Below, piece after piece: positions 1-10,690 of a stretch of 64,000 nucleotides of DNA. Origin of the DNA: Telmatactis stephensoni. Lineage: Eukaryota; Cnidaria; Anthozoa; Actiniaria; Isophelliidae. The notes under the pieces were generated by a model. That model worked only from the letters and a program-made list of their open reading frames with translations, was not told the DNA's origin and did not search any database. The position numbers were made by a program, and so were the translations under genes. The stretch is from assembly GCA_029948255.1 (NCBI GenBank), contig JALIZF010001450.1:248001-312000 (forward strand), written 5' to 3'. Numbering within the stretch: position 1 is the stretch's first letter; each line of letters begins with the position of its first letter.

Positions 1-738
1 ACCGATGTAGGATTGCAGCATCTCAGCCAAACATTACCATCAACAAAGATTACCACACTTGACCTTAGCAGTGGTGCTACAATTACCGATGTAGGATTGC
101 AGCATCTCAACGAAGCATTGCCAGCAACAAAGATTACCACACTTGACCTTAGTGGTGCTAGAATTACCGATGTAGGATTGCAGCACCTCAGCCAAGCATT
201 ACCATCCACAAACATTACCACACTTGACCTTAGTTTTAATACATCAATTACCGATGTAGGATTGCAGCATCTCAGCCAAGCATTACCATCAACAAAGATT
301 ACCACACTTGACCTTAGTGGTGCTAGAATTACCGATGTTGGATTGCAGCATCTCAGCCAAGCTTTACCATCCGCAAACATTACCACACTTGACCTTAGTG
401 GTGTTAGAATTACCGATGTAGGATTACAGCACCTCAGCCAAGGATTACCATCCACAAACATTACCACACTCGCCCTTGTTGATACTTCAATTACCGATGT
501 AGGAGTACAGCATCTCTGCCAAGCATTACCATCCACAAACATTACCTCACTTAACCTTCGTGGTACTGAAATTGCCGATTTAGGAATGCAGCATCTCAGC
601 CAAGCATTGCCAGCAACAAAGATTACCACACTTGACCTTAGTGGTGCTAGAATTACCGATGCAGGAGTACAGCACCTCAGCCAAGCATTACCATCCACAA
701 ACATTACCTCACTTGGCCTTGATGAAACTGGTTCTTAG
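1..738 (+). CDS. Leucine-rich-repeat protein, C-terminal part (partial, starts before window)
   Basis: The frame is open from base 1 and ends at TAG 736-738, giving about 245 residues made almost wholly of leucine-rich repeats. About nine units of 27-28 residues begin near bases 4, 85, 166, 250, 331, 412, 493, 574 and 655. The consensus is ITDVGLQHLSQALPST followed by ITTLDLSG. This fits the ribonuclease-inhibitor-like LRR class (L..L.L...I...G...L..AL) found at the C-terminus of NLR-type innate immune receptors and in other scaffold proteins; such repeats form a curved ligand-binding surface. No NACHT, TIR, kinase, signal peptide or membrane segment is visible in this part. Units are nearly identical at DNA level, which points to recent internal duplication. 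The stop lies next to SINE-like sequence, so the true end could be another exon. The LRR fold is certain; the NLR assignment is only a possibility. Confidence 0.8.
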   Translation, partial: TDVGLQHLSQTLPSTKITTLDLSSGATITDVGLQHLNEALPATKITTLDLSGARITDVGLQHLSQALPSTNITTLDLSFNTSITDVGLQHLSQALPSTKITTLDLSGARITDVGLQHLSQALPSANITTLDLSGVRITDVGLQHLSQGLPSTNITTLALVDTSITDVGVQHLCQALPSTNITSLNLRGTEIADLGMQHLSQALPATKITTLDLSGARITDAGVQHLSQALPSTNITSLGLDETGS

Positions 739-905
739 TGGTACTGGTCCCTAGTTCGAGTCCCCGCTCTGGCCTCTAGCTGAGGCTGAATTTGCCAGTC
801 CCGGGCAACGCCTAGTTCAAATTCAGTTTGTCGACCATGCTTGCATAAAGCCAACTGATTCGCCTACTTGCCACTTGGGGTTCTTATTTGAGGGCCATTA
901 TGTAA
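739..905 (+). repeat. tRNA-derived SINE-like fragment, 5' truncated
   Basis: A B-box-like sequence (TAGTTCGAGTCCC at about 752-764) is followed by a second copy-like stretch (CTAGTTCAAATTC near 812) and a tail resembling the 3' domain of SINEs I remember from coral genomes. The A box is missing, because the LRR exon abuts directly. The family assignment is from memory of such repeats, not from a search. Confidence 0.4.
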
Positions 906-949
906 ACTACCAGTCACCGGTAATAATGTTTATATCCTCCTTAAAATAT

Positions 950-1206
950 CAGGCTCATAACATGGTATATTTTCCTCACTGATCCCGGGATTTTACGGAA
1001 ATTTTGACCCCTCAGTCCATATTTTTAGAAATTTTTGATCTCTAATCCTTGGTGCAAAAAGCTGAGCTGATCCCTGATCCTGACCCAACGTCAGTCCCTG
1101 ATCCTCGATCCCACCCATTTGATCCCTGAGCCCTGGCCTCTGATCCCTGATCCTGGCCATAATTTGGGGATTGATCCCTGATCCCATCTACCATGTTACA
1201 AGCCTG
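950..1206. mobile_element. GATCCC-rich MITE, copy 1
   Basis: The 257-bp element has ends CAGGCTCATAACATGGTA on the left and, in reverse complement, CAGGCTTGTAACATGGTA on the right. It is flanked by the 6-bp direct repeat AAATAT (944-949 and 1207-1212). The interior is full of degenerate TGATCCC units. A second copy lies at 27304-27516. No coding capacity, so non-autonomous. Short reverse-strand open frames inside are products of the repeat and were not called. Confidence 0.75.
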
Positions 1207-1534
1207 AAATATCGATGTTTTTTTACTAAAACTAAGACAAAACACCATAGTAAACTTGGCTGGGTACCGTAGTAGCGTAGTATCGCACTACAGTCAAAAT
1301 GAACTCCAAAAGTAGAAAGAGCACCTCGATATTAGTTAAATAAAATGCAAGGTTTCTTTTTTTTTTTTTTCATTTAAGATTCGAATTTTTTTAAGATTCG
1401 TTCGGGAACTGAACGCGTAAAGAAACTCTCCAAAAAATCTCTTTAATTCACTATTTGTCCTGTATTACATCTTATGAGCTGAAACTTTGCTATTTTATTA
1501 ATATGGAGACGCTCTTTCCATTTCTGGAGATCAT
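1207..1534. other. Intergenic, nothing recognised
   Basis: AT-rich sequence with a T-run near 1357-1370. No gene, repeat or structured element recognised. Confidence 0.5.
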
Positions 1535-2704
1535 TTTTACTGGTCTGTGGCAAATGTTTGGGGGACTGAGAACGAGCGCTCTGATTGGTCAATTCCGGTC
1601 ACTTCAGAATTGTGATGTTGTTTTGTTTTTGTTGGGAAGGGAATGAAGAAATTTGTGCAAAAAAAGACGTGTAAATTTTAAATTTGGCATTCCATTCTAC
1701 AGTATTTGTATTTTCCATGGTTTGGAGACATTGCTTACGAAGGCTGAAGCGTTTTTCTGTGATTATTGTGGATTTAGAGGATCGTGAACTTTGTAAGCCG
1801 TTGCTCGAAATGACGAAGAAACGAGATCAAAGACGACCGCCGACGATATTTTATGGCGATTCTACTCGTAAACCTGTATTCCTGAGGATATAATATATAG
1901 CCTAAGCAACACAACAATTGTTGAGCGACATACTTTACATGGCCATATCGAGATTCAGGGTACATGGCCGGAGAACGGCGTTTTGAAAAACTTTGGTTGG
2001 TGAATGAAGCACATGTAAAATCAAAACTTCAAAGTTTGTTGATTCATATTTACAGAGGAAAAAAATCGCGACGGATAATAAGAAACTTTTCACATTACTA
2101 TAGCAAGAATCATATGAACTTATTATTATTATTTTTCCCAAAACTGAAGTCATATTCGTGCATTGAACCAAAAATGAGACAATTTACTCACCTGTAGTTT
2201 GCCGTAAATCAAACATAAGTTTGATAAAGTTTCAAAGACAATTATCCGAAAAAGTGCAAAAATCTTGTGTGATTTTTATGAGAACTAGAATATATCCTGC
2301 CTAAGCCACGTAGGACTGGCTGGTAGTACTTACTGGGACTGAATGGAAGAGTTCTCACATTCAGGTAAGCTGAAAAATTTCGTGAAAGTTTTGATAGTTG
2401 GAGTTTGTTAGTTCGTATGCGCCATGTCGCGTTAGTCGGCTTACAAAGTTTACGATCCTCTAAATCCACAAAAATCACAGTAAAACGCCTCAGCCTTCTT
2501 AAGCAACGTCTCCAAGCCATGGAATATACATTCGCTGTAGAACAGAATACCAGATTTAAAATTTACACGTCCTTTTTTTGCACAAATTTCTTCATTCGCC
2601 TCCCAAAAGGAACTAAACAACAACACAGTCTGAAGTGACCGGAAGTGACCAATCAAAGCACTCGTTCTCAGTCCCCCAAACATTTGCTACAGACCAGTTT
2701 TTAC
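1535..2704. mobile_element. Long inverted repeat of about 265-bp arms (fold-back element)
   Basis: The forward sequence 1535-1800 recurs as reverse complement at 2447-2704, at roughly 85-90 percent identity by eye, with a 650-bp unrelated spacer. Both arms carry ACTGAGAACGAG followed by a TCTGATTGGTC-type motif and end near TTTGTAAGCCG. One frame of the arms stays similar (FHGLETLL then KAEAF then CGFRGS, then stop), possibly an old exon fragment carried by the repeat. I do not recognise the protein. It is best treated as a fold-back repeat; an inverted duplication of a decayed gene piece is the alternative. Confidence 0.6.
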
Positions 2705-3070
2705 GGTGCTACTTGATTTAGGGGAAATAGGATTACGTGATCTGTTGGTTCATATTGCCTATTAGCTGGTGGAACGTTTTGTTTGCCGTACCCATCCAGA
2801 TATTATATCAAAAGTATGCCGTCACAAAACTGACTCCAGTGCAAAAAGAATACGCCATCATACTAATGAAAGAAATAGTGAAATATATATGATAGGGAAG
2901 TATATATGTTCTGGAAGAACCGTGATAAGGTTTTATATAATAATTGGCATATTACGCGCGCTCTGATTGGTCGAACAACCATGTGTGATTAGAGTACACA
3001 CACATAGATGGCGTCATCGAATCTTACGCGCGCTCTGATTGGTTGGAATGTTTCGATAAATATTATATAA
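2705..3070. other. Intergenic with a short direct repeat
   Basis: The 17-bp motif ACGCGCGCTCTGATTGG occurs at about 2954 and again at about 3026, just before the hairpin element at 3071. Nothing coding recognised. Confidence 0.45.
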
Positions 3071-3260
3071 AACAGATAAATTCCATTTTTCCGTGCGTCT
3101 GTACTCTAATCGATGCACAGAAGACGTCAAAATGTGGTGAGAACAACAGTCACGCCACTCGACTTCGTCTCGTGGCGTACTTTTTTGTTCTCACCACATT
3201 TTGACGTCATCTGTGCATCGATTAGAGTACAGACGCACGGAAAAATGGAATCTATTTGTT
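3071..3260. mobile_element. Near-perfect hairpin (palindromic MITE)
   Basis: Arms of about 75 bp: CGTGCGTCTGTACTCTAATC near 3092 reappears as reverse complement near 3221, and both arms continue through GACGTCAAAATGTGGTGAG. The centre is itself palindromic (CGCCACTC, short loop, CGTGGCG). One-base differences between the arms show it is old enough to have mutated. No target duplication is evident. Confidence 0.75.
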
Positions 3261-4068
3261 AAATGAACCATGACAAGGTCAAACAAATACTACGTAAAAG
3301 GATACCTCATCCAACGCTTGAAAGCCTATTCTTCAACAAACCCGAATTGCAACTTTATCGTTTTGTGAGAGACGCGGGAAGTTGTACAAGAATCGAAACC
3401 CCTTTTCTCCCCCTTCTATATCAAAATATATCTGTAAAAAAAATTATAATGCATAATGTAAATATACCTATATTCTTGGTGTGTGAATAAAAGAAAACTT
3501 GAACTTGATGCGCTATCTAAATTTTCATGTTCTTCCACTCATGTTCATGTATTACGTTTCATTTTTGCAGACATGACAGTTTTTTGTCGAATTCCGGCCA
3601 TGAATTACTTAGTAAAGGATGGACATGTCTTTGTACAGCAAAAACTACAGAAACAATCGTTCAAAGCAAAGACAGTCATGCAGGGCAAAAAATCGAGTAA
3701 GCGGGAAAAAAAATTCGTCTTTTTCATTCTCTAAATCCACCTAAAAACTGTAAAAGTTTTGTCGAACGGCTCGCACGAAACAGCCATTTTTATTGGGAAG
3801 CGCGCAGTGACGCACATCTTGTAACTACCTTAGGAAGTAGTCGCTGCGAACACCTATGAGTTAAATTTTGTCCGAGCGGCTCGCGCTTTGCGCTCGCATT
3901 TCTGCTGAAACTGAAAACAAAAAGGAAAAGAGTTTATCGCTTGTCATAACAACGGAGGATCTCCCTGTAACGATCACTGAACGGTCCTGAACTGTAGTCA
4001 GTTGTTAAACTGAAATGAAACACCATCTGAAATCGGATTAATTACAGAACGGAAATTGCTGAAGAATT
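3261..4068. other. Intergenic, nothing recognised
   Basis: Short open frames near 3263 and 3483 have no domain, composition or context that supports a gene. Confidence 0.5.
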
Positions 4069-4243
4069 CGCACTCCCATAGAGTACGGTAAGAAGAGAAA
4101 AGGGTTGCAACAAAAGAGAGTGACTTTTTTAAATCCGCTAATAAACCAGTTCATCGGAATCATTAGTGAATAAAAACAGCACCAATAGATTGTGTAATAA
4201 ACAAATCTTATGACAGGATATTATCGTACTCTATGGGAGTGCG
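4069..4243. mobile_element. 175-bp MITE
   Basis: Perfect 19-bp terminal inverted repeats: CGCACTCCCATAGAGTACG at 4069-4087 and its reverse complement at 4225-4243. The interior is non-coding. A target duplication is not clear. Confidence 0.75.
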
Positions 4244-5893
4244 TTACCCCTGAGATCTTATTACACGCCAACGGCCCTCATGTTTTTAATGCTCGGATTA
4301 TCAAAGTTAGCAGCTGGAACTGTATAGTGTTGTGGGAAACGAGCTCATCTTTCAAGAAGATTACCTCATGAAGCACAAGAAGCTTACATGTAAAGTTAGC
4401 TAGTGGTCTTTACTTAGGGACCTGGTTTTAGAGACAGTACTAGTCCTTTCAAGATAACACGAAATTTCTGTTTTTCGCGTTTAACTTTTCATGAGTTTTT
4501 TGCTAGATACCTATTTTAGTTGTTCTTAGACAAGCATCATCATCAACAAACATTAATTAAAATCGTCGACGCCGGACTCCGATAAAACAACAACCATGAT
4601 TATAAGACCTGTTTTTATCTCTGTGTGTTTGGCACTCAAACGAGGGTGTGACTGTTCAAGTTTACGTTAAGGTTAATGAACAGTTTCGAGGTGTGTTAAT
4701 TACGAAAATCGCGCACCACATGCAGACACATTTTTTATGGAAGTCCATAAACCTATGGATCAAAAGCTTACAACACAAAGTAACTCATGAAAGTTTTATA
4801 GGACGAAAATTAAAAATTTGCGAGTTTTGTTTAGGCAATTCGATTGCCATGATCAGTATCAACTGAGTTGTGAAATCTAACCTATTTATGCAAACAAACG
4901 GTCAAGAAGAAAGAAAGAAAGGAACCGTGCATTGTGTTAAAAGCGAAGGTTACAGCCAATTGATGTGCAGCACGTCTAATTGAGTTTTAAGGTAAATTTG
5001 TGAGAAACGGGATCTATTATTTCGAAAGAATCTTCAGTACATACGCACTTGCACTGGAAATTTTTACTCATTTCCAATTATATAAAGTATCTGGGAAATT
5101 GCATTTTCCAATGATAGGAACTGGACAAAATGTAGAAAAGTACATTTTCCTACATATTTCCTAGATATTTCCAATTATTGGCATTTTCCTTCCAAATCTG
5201 CTCTAGTAAGATGAGATTCGGGAATTTATACCTTAGGGAGAAATAAAGTTTGGTTGGGATACCTGTTTTACCGAAATAAACTGATATGCCCGTGACCGGA
5301 AGTGCCATGCAGAATATACACTTGACTGACCAGCAAGACTTTTCAGAAAGAACGGCCTTCATGCAAAAAATTCACATATAATTGATCTGATTCTCTTAAT
5401 GCTGCAATACTTGGTGAAACTGTACTTTGTAGAAGCGTTAAAGTATAAGCATCGAAGCAAGGATCTACCTTGGATTGAAGAATCGTCCTCAAGCAACTCT
5501 CGACGGCTCGAGTCCAAGTCAAAGCCATGCATTTTGGATCTCTTCTATCGGTAGTACAAAGTTTGGACGATAGACATCAGAAACGTATTCACTTAAGGAG
5601 GTTTAGAGAGGAAAGAAGTTGTGCTAAAGACAAGGTATAAAACTGAGTTGTTGACATTTCCAAACGTCGCTTGAGCAAATGGTCTTCATTGTTTGCAAAT
5701 TTGAACTCCTCTCAACAGACCATGCAAGGATATGGATATAAATTTGAATTGAAAGCGTTTTAACGGTCAATTAACTTGCTATCCATTTTATATCGGAGCA
5801 TAAACCAGAAATACCTTGTTATCCTTGATCGTGATTCTTCTTCATCTAAACTTGAACTTGAGCTCAAGTGACCTCTGATTGGCATAATGCCTA
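4244..5893. other. Intergenic, nothing recognised
   Basis: About 1.65 kb with only scattered short frames. No repeat partner elsewhere in the window and no recognisable coding signal. Confidence 0.45.
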
Positions 5894-6258
5894 TTTATGC
5901 CATCCCTCATAGTTATATCAAAGTATTACATGAATCCTGACATAATTGCTGACCAAACAATATAACAGCTAGATGACTGGATGGAATGGGGAGGAGGAGG
6001 GTAAAAATTTGCAAATGAAAACCAAGAGCTGAAAAATAAAGCTACCTACTTTTCAAATTTTTCATGGCAAAGCTCCCCTATAGGGGGGTAACCAGATAAT
6101 CAATTCCAACATCTCGGCCCCAGGCCTCCCACTGTTTTACATCAGTCATTCAAAATGAGGGATAACATAAAAACCATTATTGCTAACAATAATACCCTTT
6201 ATGCCATCCCTCATAGTTATATCAAAGTATTACATGAATCCTGACATAATTGCTGACC
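5894..6258. repeat. 61-bp perfect direct repeat pair around an insert
   Basis: The 61 bases at 5894-5954 recur at 6198-6258, starting TTTATGCCATCCCTCATAG and ending GCTGACC. The 243 bp between them include the 197-bp repeat at 6002-6198. The pair is too long for an ordinary target-site duplication; a local tandem duplication with a later insertion would explain it. Confidence 0.65.
6002..6198. repeat. 197-bp direct repeat, copy 1 (left border of repeat province)
   Basis: Begins TAAAAATTTGCAAATG and ends AACAATAATACCCT. The copy at 11888-12084 has the same length and no difference that I can find. Together they bracket the minisatellite-rich 6-12 kb region in direct orientation, as terminal repeats of a composite element would. 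They have no inverted ends and no TG/CA LTR borders. Confidence 0.7.
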
Positions 6259-8005
6259 GAGCTAGCTCTGTTTGATGGTCAAAAATGCCAGACACTACTC
6301 AAATGTGTTGGATAAAATTTGGCTATGTGCCAAGGGCACATAACCGCTTTTATTATAAATAACATTCCTTAATGAAATGGTCAAATTGACCTTCACATAA
6401 CAAATCCGATATGTGCCCCATCAAAGGTGAGGGCTACAAACTGCCAAAGACCGCTTGGGTAAAGCGGGCAGCCCCACCCTAGCTCGGAAAGCAATCTAAC
6501 AAAGGCAATTATTGCATCAGCCAGCTCTTCAGTCACCCCTGCAACTGTAGAAAAATGGCTGAAATTCAGAAAAAATGTGTGTACAATGCAAACAGTCACC
6601 CCTGCAACTGCATGTGTACAAGCATACATAAGTATAATATCAATTGTAGTTAGTCTTGCAATATTAAACTCAGAGTTATCATTTGGAAAAGAAATATAAC
6701 TATTTAAAATTCAAAAACAGTTAACTAAAAGGGGATCAGCCACATTGCAAATAAGAACATATAGTTGCTAGCATTCTAAAAAACAAAGGCTGCTACATGC
6801 CCTCTGTGCATGAATAATGAAATACACCAGTTACTAACAAATACTACAAGTTACCCCTGTAACTTGCTTTACAATAGCCTAGCACTACATCTAGCAAATA
6901 TAAATCCAAGTAATCATCTAACGTACAGCCCTGCCCCATTCACTTTAATACACAATCGAACTAGGAAGCCTCACAGAGAGTCAAGCCACGTGTATAAGAT
7001 TATATCCTTGAAAGCACTGGACAGCCAACAATCTAACAACCCTACAGTATCTGGGTTTTAAAAAGCCCAAATCAGTAGGCGGCTCCTATTCTAAAACTGT
7101 GTACCAAGGAACATGAATGAGGTCAAGACCATATTTCTCAACTTAAACTATAATCCCAAGCCAAAAGATAACAAGCTAAAATATTACAAATAACTGTGTG
7201 TACTATCCAGATGATTATAAATAGTGCACCTTCCTGATGTTTAAAATAGTATGCTGCTGAGATTCTGATATCTGAAAACCAACACAGCGGCAATTGACCC
7301 CTGTACATTTGCCACTGTGGTAGCCTATGCAAAATGAGAAAGTCCAAATCAATGTCCATAAAAGGCTGCTCCTATTCTAAAACTATGTAACCTCATGAGA
7401 GCATTATGGGGGTCAAAACCCTAGTTCTTGACTTAAACTACAATTGCAAGCCAAAAGCCAACAAGCTAAAATATTACAACTAACTGTCTGGTGTACCATC
7501 CAGATGCTTAATTTATAAATAGTGTTCTTCTCGATACTTAAAAGAGACTGTGAGATCACAAAACAGACACAGCTGCAATGGACCCCTGTACATTTGCTGC
7601 TGGGATATACTATGCAAAATGATAAATCCATATGCTAAAGTTCCAAAAATAGTAGAAATGATTTGTATGATATATATAATACTTGGCTGTTCTTGCTCAG
7701 CTATTGTTTGATTGAGCCATGCATATATGAAATATTCTCACAATCGGACTGTGCAGTTTTGAGGATCCACTGATCCTGATGAAAGCCTGATTGTGTTGTA
7801 TTGTTGATTTTCTTTGTAACTGATGGCCATCCTGCTTTACATTGACATCAACTTCCATAACTTGGATGACATAATTTTTGGGCTGTCCTGATTAAATTTG
7901 CCATGCTGTTATTCAATGATGCCATATAGCTAGAATATTAACACATACTTTGACCTTGAAGATTCACTGTTTAAAAACCTTATGGTGCCTAACTGTTGAT
8001 CTTTG
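6199..8005. repeat. Repeat province: two-unit tandem duplication and unassigned sequence
   Basis: A unit of about 280 bp at 7078-7363 is repeated at 7364-7640; shared blocks include CTCCTATTCTAAAACT, AAGCTAAAATATTACAA and ACCCCTGTACATTTGC. The rest is AT-rich. A reverse-strand open frame at 6393-6629 has no recognisable domain and was not called a gene. Confidence 0.5.
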
Positions 8006-8442
8006 TTATAACTGTTGGCCATTGAGCATTGTCTTAGACGCTGTTACAGCTTGAAGTACAGATGCCACCAACCCCTGTACAATGACATCTGTACCTCCAC
8101 TGGATTCGGTTAAGGTTCCTGACCCAGCAATAGAATCGACCAAAGGAGATTCCGATACGGCATTGGGGGAAGATATCTGCAGGGCAGGCAATGCCTCTTT
8201 GTAACTGCATCAGTTATCTGTTTTATGACATCCGAACTCAGATGAACCATGCTGGAATTATCAGCATTAGAAACAGGAATCACTGATGGGGCTGTGGAAC
8301 TTTTAGACTGAAGACCAGAACTACAATCTACATTTGCAGCCTCCCCAGGAAAGGACAACAATGAGGATGGTCAAGGTTGCCGAGTACTACGTCTGGTTGG
8401 CTCCTTAGATTTAGTCACTCTACTTCTGCTAGTCCGAGGCAT
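8006..8442 (-). pseudogene. Decayed ORF1/gag-like fragment, copy A
   Basis: Read on the minus strand from about 8442, the product has a basic, Ser/Arg-rich start (MPRTSRSRVTKSKEPTRRST). An in-frame stop follows, then a Ser/Ala/Val-rich stretch (LSFPGEAANVDCSSGLQ, then SDVIKQITDAVTK). A frameshift near 8190 is followed by VQGLVASVLQAVTASKTM and a stop. The composition resembles the first ORF of some invertebrate retroelements (tyrosine-recombinase or LTR types), but no catalytic domain follows. A related broken copy lies at 9351-9640. The retroelement origin is inferred. Confidence 0.35.
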
Positions 8443-8812
8443 GATCTAGAAGTTGTCTGAAACAATGTTAGCTACCACAAAAGTGACCATCCATTATATT
8501 AAAGCTGAATATATTATAATAAATAAGGAGAATAAATAATTATCATACAAATGTACAAAAATATCATTAATGCAATTAACCAATAGTCAATAAATATACA
8601 TAAATCAATTTTCAATATAAATAATATAGAGTGAGACATTTTTTAAATAGATTAATACATGACAGCAATCACAACAACACAGGAAACAAAAAACAATGAC
8701 ATTAAAAACAACTTTACAACATGAGTGCAGTAGGGTGACTTGGCAGACATTACAACACAGTGTTGCCGGTACATTTATGCGCCACCCTTTAATACTGCAG
8801 AATGAGGCCCTT
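8443..8812. repeat. Flank shared with the 9.9-10.07 kb segment
   Basis: The block AGGGTGACTTGGCAGACATT through the GCCGGTACATT and GCGCCACCC motifs (about 8729-8800) recurs at about 9989-10055. Both lie before a minisatellite array, so the ORF-remnant-plus-array unit was duplicated as a whole. Confidence 0.55.
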
Positions 8813-9050
8813 GACAATATGCTGAATAATCAAAGCAATATCAAAGGCAATATAATAATGTAAAATTAGGCCTATGACAATATGCTGAATTATTATAGCA
8901 ATATCAAAGGCAATATAATAATGTAAAATTAGGCCTATGACAATATGCTGAAGTCACATAGCAATATCAAAGGCATAATAAATAGATGTCAAATTAAGCC
9001 TATGACAATATGCTGAATTATCGTAGCAATATCAAAGGCATTATTAATCA
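8813..9050. repeat. Minisatellite, four units of about 63 bp
   Basis: Units start with GACAATATGCTGAA at 8813, 8876, 8939 and 9004 and contain AGCAATATCAAAGGCA. The first units are almost identical; the later two drift. Confidence 0.85.
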
Positions 9051-9350
9051 AGATAGCAACTTGAATGACAGCAATACTAATACATATAAATTGATGTTCA
9101 TTCCAACAATCATAACTTTGCAACAACTAGTGTCACCTCAGATTGTGGATATCCTGGTATAAAGCCATTCCCACAACCATAAACTGATAAAATAAAGATT
9201 AGCAAAGTAACAAGCAAAACCCAAACTCAATCTTTAATTTAAGGAAGACTTCATCTATGGGGAACACATTAAAGAACAACCGTCCCTTGCTTGCTTGCTG
9301 ACTGGGGGTACAACACCATTCCCTTAGAGACATACCCATTACTGACGGGA

Positions 9351-9640
9351 TCACAGATGCCACCCACCCCTGTTCAATGGCATCTGCCCACCAGCTGCAT
9401 TAAATGAAAAATCAGACAAAGTTTGCAAAGCAGCAACAACCGGAGGTTCAGGGAGAGCCGTTGTCAAACAGGAACTAGTAGCCAGGGTTGTCATACAAAC
9501 GGCATCAGCCTGAACAGAACTATAGGCCATGCACGGTGGCATTGAACTATTGTATGACACAACAGCTTGAGTAGATGGAGGATGAATGGCCTCACCCAGA
9601 AATGAAAGGAATGTCGCTGATCTCACCATCTTTGAACTGG
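9351..9640 (-). pseudogene. Decayed ORF1/gag-like fragment, copy B
   Basis: The minus-strand frame shares features with the remnant at 8006-8442: LSFLGEA matches LSFPGEA, a Ser/Thr/Ala/Val-rich low-complexity body follows, and the C-terminal DNA block (GCCACC, CACCCCTGT, CAATG, CATCTG) matches by position. It ends at a stop at 9351-9353. No enzyme domain is present. I take it as a paralogous remnant of the same repeat unit; its function is unknown. Confidence 0.3.
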
Positions 9641-10065
9641 ATCTTATGCAAGTTGGTGCTGACTAGGGCACAGGGTGATTAAATGGTCTCCTAGACTGTA
9701 GCATGACTCCAAGGCTGCAAAATATGTACAAAAAATTTTGGGGGCCACCAGTGGTGCCCCACCATCAGTATTTTAAAAATGCAGGAAATAAATAGGATCA
9801 AATAGATAAATCTATATAATTCAATACATAAACCAACTATTTGATGGCAAAGAAAATATATAACTTTAACCATAATTATATAAATAATTTTTGAATGAAT
9901 ACAGTGAATGCAACATACATAAAGTACGACCACAATACAATAAACAGTATACGTGTTACCCACAATAACATTAAACACCAAACGCAGCAGGGTGACTTGG
10001 CAGACATTACACAACAGTGTCGCCGGTACATTGAAGCGCCACCCCTTAACGCTGCAAAATCATAG

Positions 10066-10335
10066 GCTATGCTGAATTACCATAGCAAAAGCCCATAAAA
10101 ATTATATGACAGTTGCTGAATTACCATAGCAACATAAATCAAGGGTTATGCTGAATTACCATAGCAAAAACCCATAAAATAATTTGACAGTTGCTGAATT
10201 ACCATAGCAACATAAATCAAGGGTTATGCTGAATTACCATAGCAAAAACCCATAAAATAATATGACAGTTGCTGAATTACCATAGCAACATAAATCAAGG
10301 GCTATGCTGAATTACCATAGCAAAAGCCCATATAA
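10066..10335. repeat. Minisatellite, about 3.5 units of 78-79 bp
   Basis: TATGCTGAATTACCATAGCA begins units near 10068, 10147, 10225 and 10303. Each unit holds two half-repeats built on GCTGAATTACCATAGCAA. The middle units are almost identical. Confidence 0.9.
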
Positions 10336-10337
10336 TA

Positions 10338-10690
10338 AAGATTGGGGATATCCTGGCAATGAACCATTCCAACAATCATAACTTTGTAACGACTAGTGTC
10401 ACCTCAGATTGTGGATATCCTGGTATAAAGCCATTCCCACAATCATAAACTGATATAATAAAGATTGGGGATATACTGGCAATGAACCATTCCAACAATC
10501 ATAACTTTGTAACAACTAGCGTCACCTCAGATTGTGGATATCCTGGTATAAAGCCATTCCCACAACCATAAATATAATAAAGATTGGGGATATCCTGGCA
10601 ATGAACCATTCCAACAATCATAACATTGCAACAACTAGTGTCACCTCAGATTGTGGATATCCTGGTATAAAGCCATTCCCACAATCATAA
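10338..10690. repeat. Minisatellite, three units of about 120 bp
   Basis: AAAGATTGGGGATAT starts units near 10338, 10460 and 10579. Each unit contains two diverged half-units with GATATCCTGG and CCATTCC. A single partial unit also lies at about 9095-9185. This is the long-period counterpart of the 78-bp array beside it. Confidence 0.88.

Noticed and set aside
9691..10014. 107-codon hydrophobic frame on the minus strand
   Set aside because: Lies in duplicated AT-rich flank sequence; hydrophobicity follows from T-rich codons and the related flank at 8.6 kb does not keep it.
10066..10690. Regular direct repeats resembling a CRISPR array
   Set aside because: Units are contiguous minisatellite repeats without unique spacers, in a eukaryotic context.
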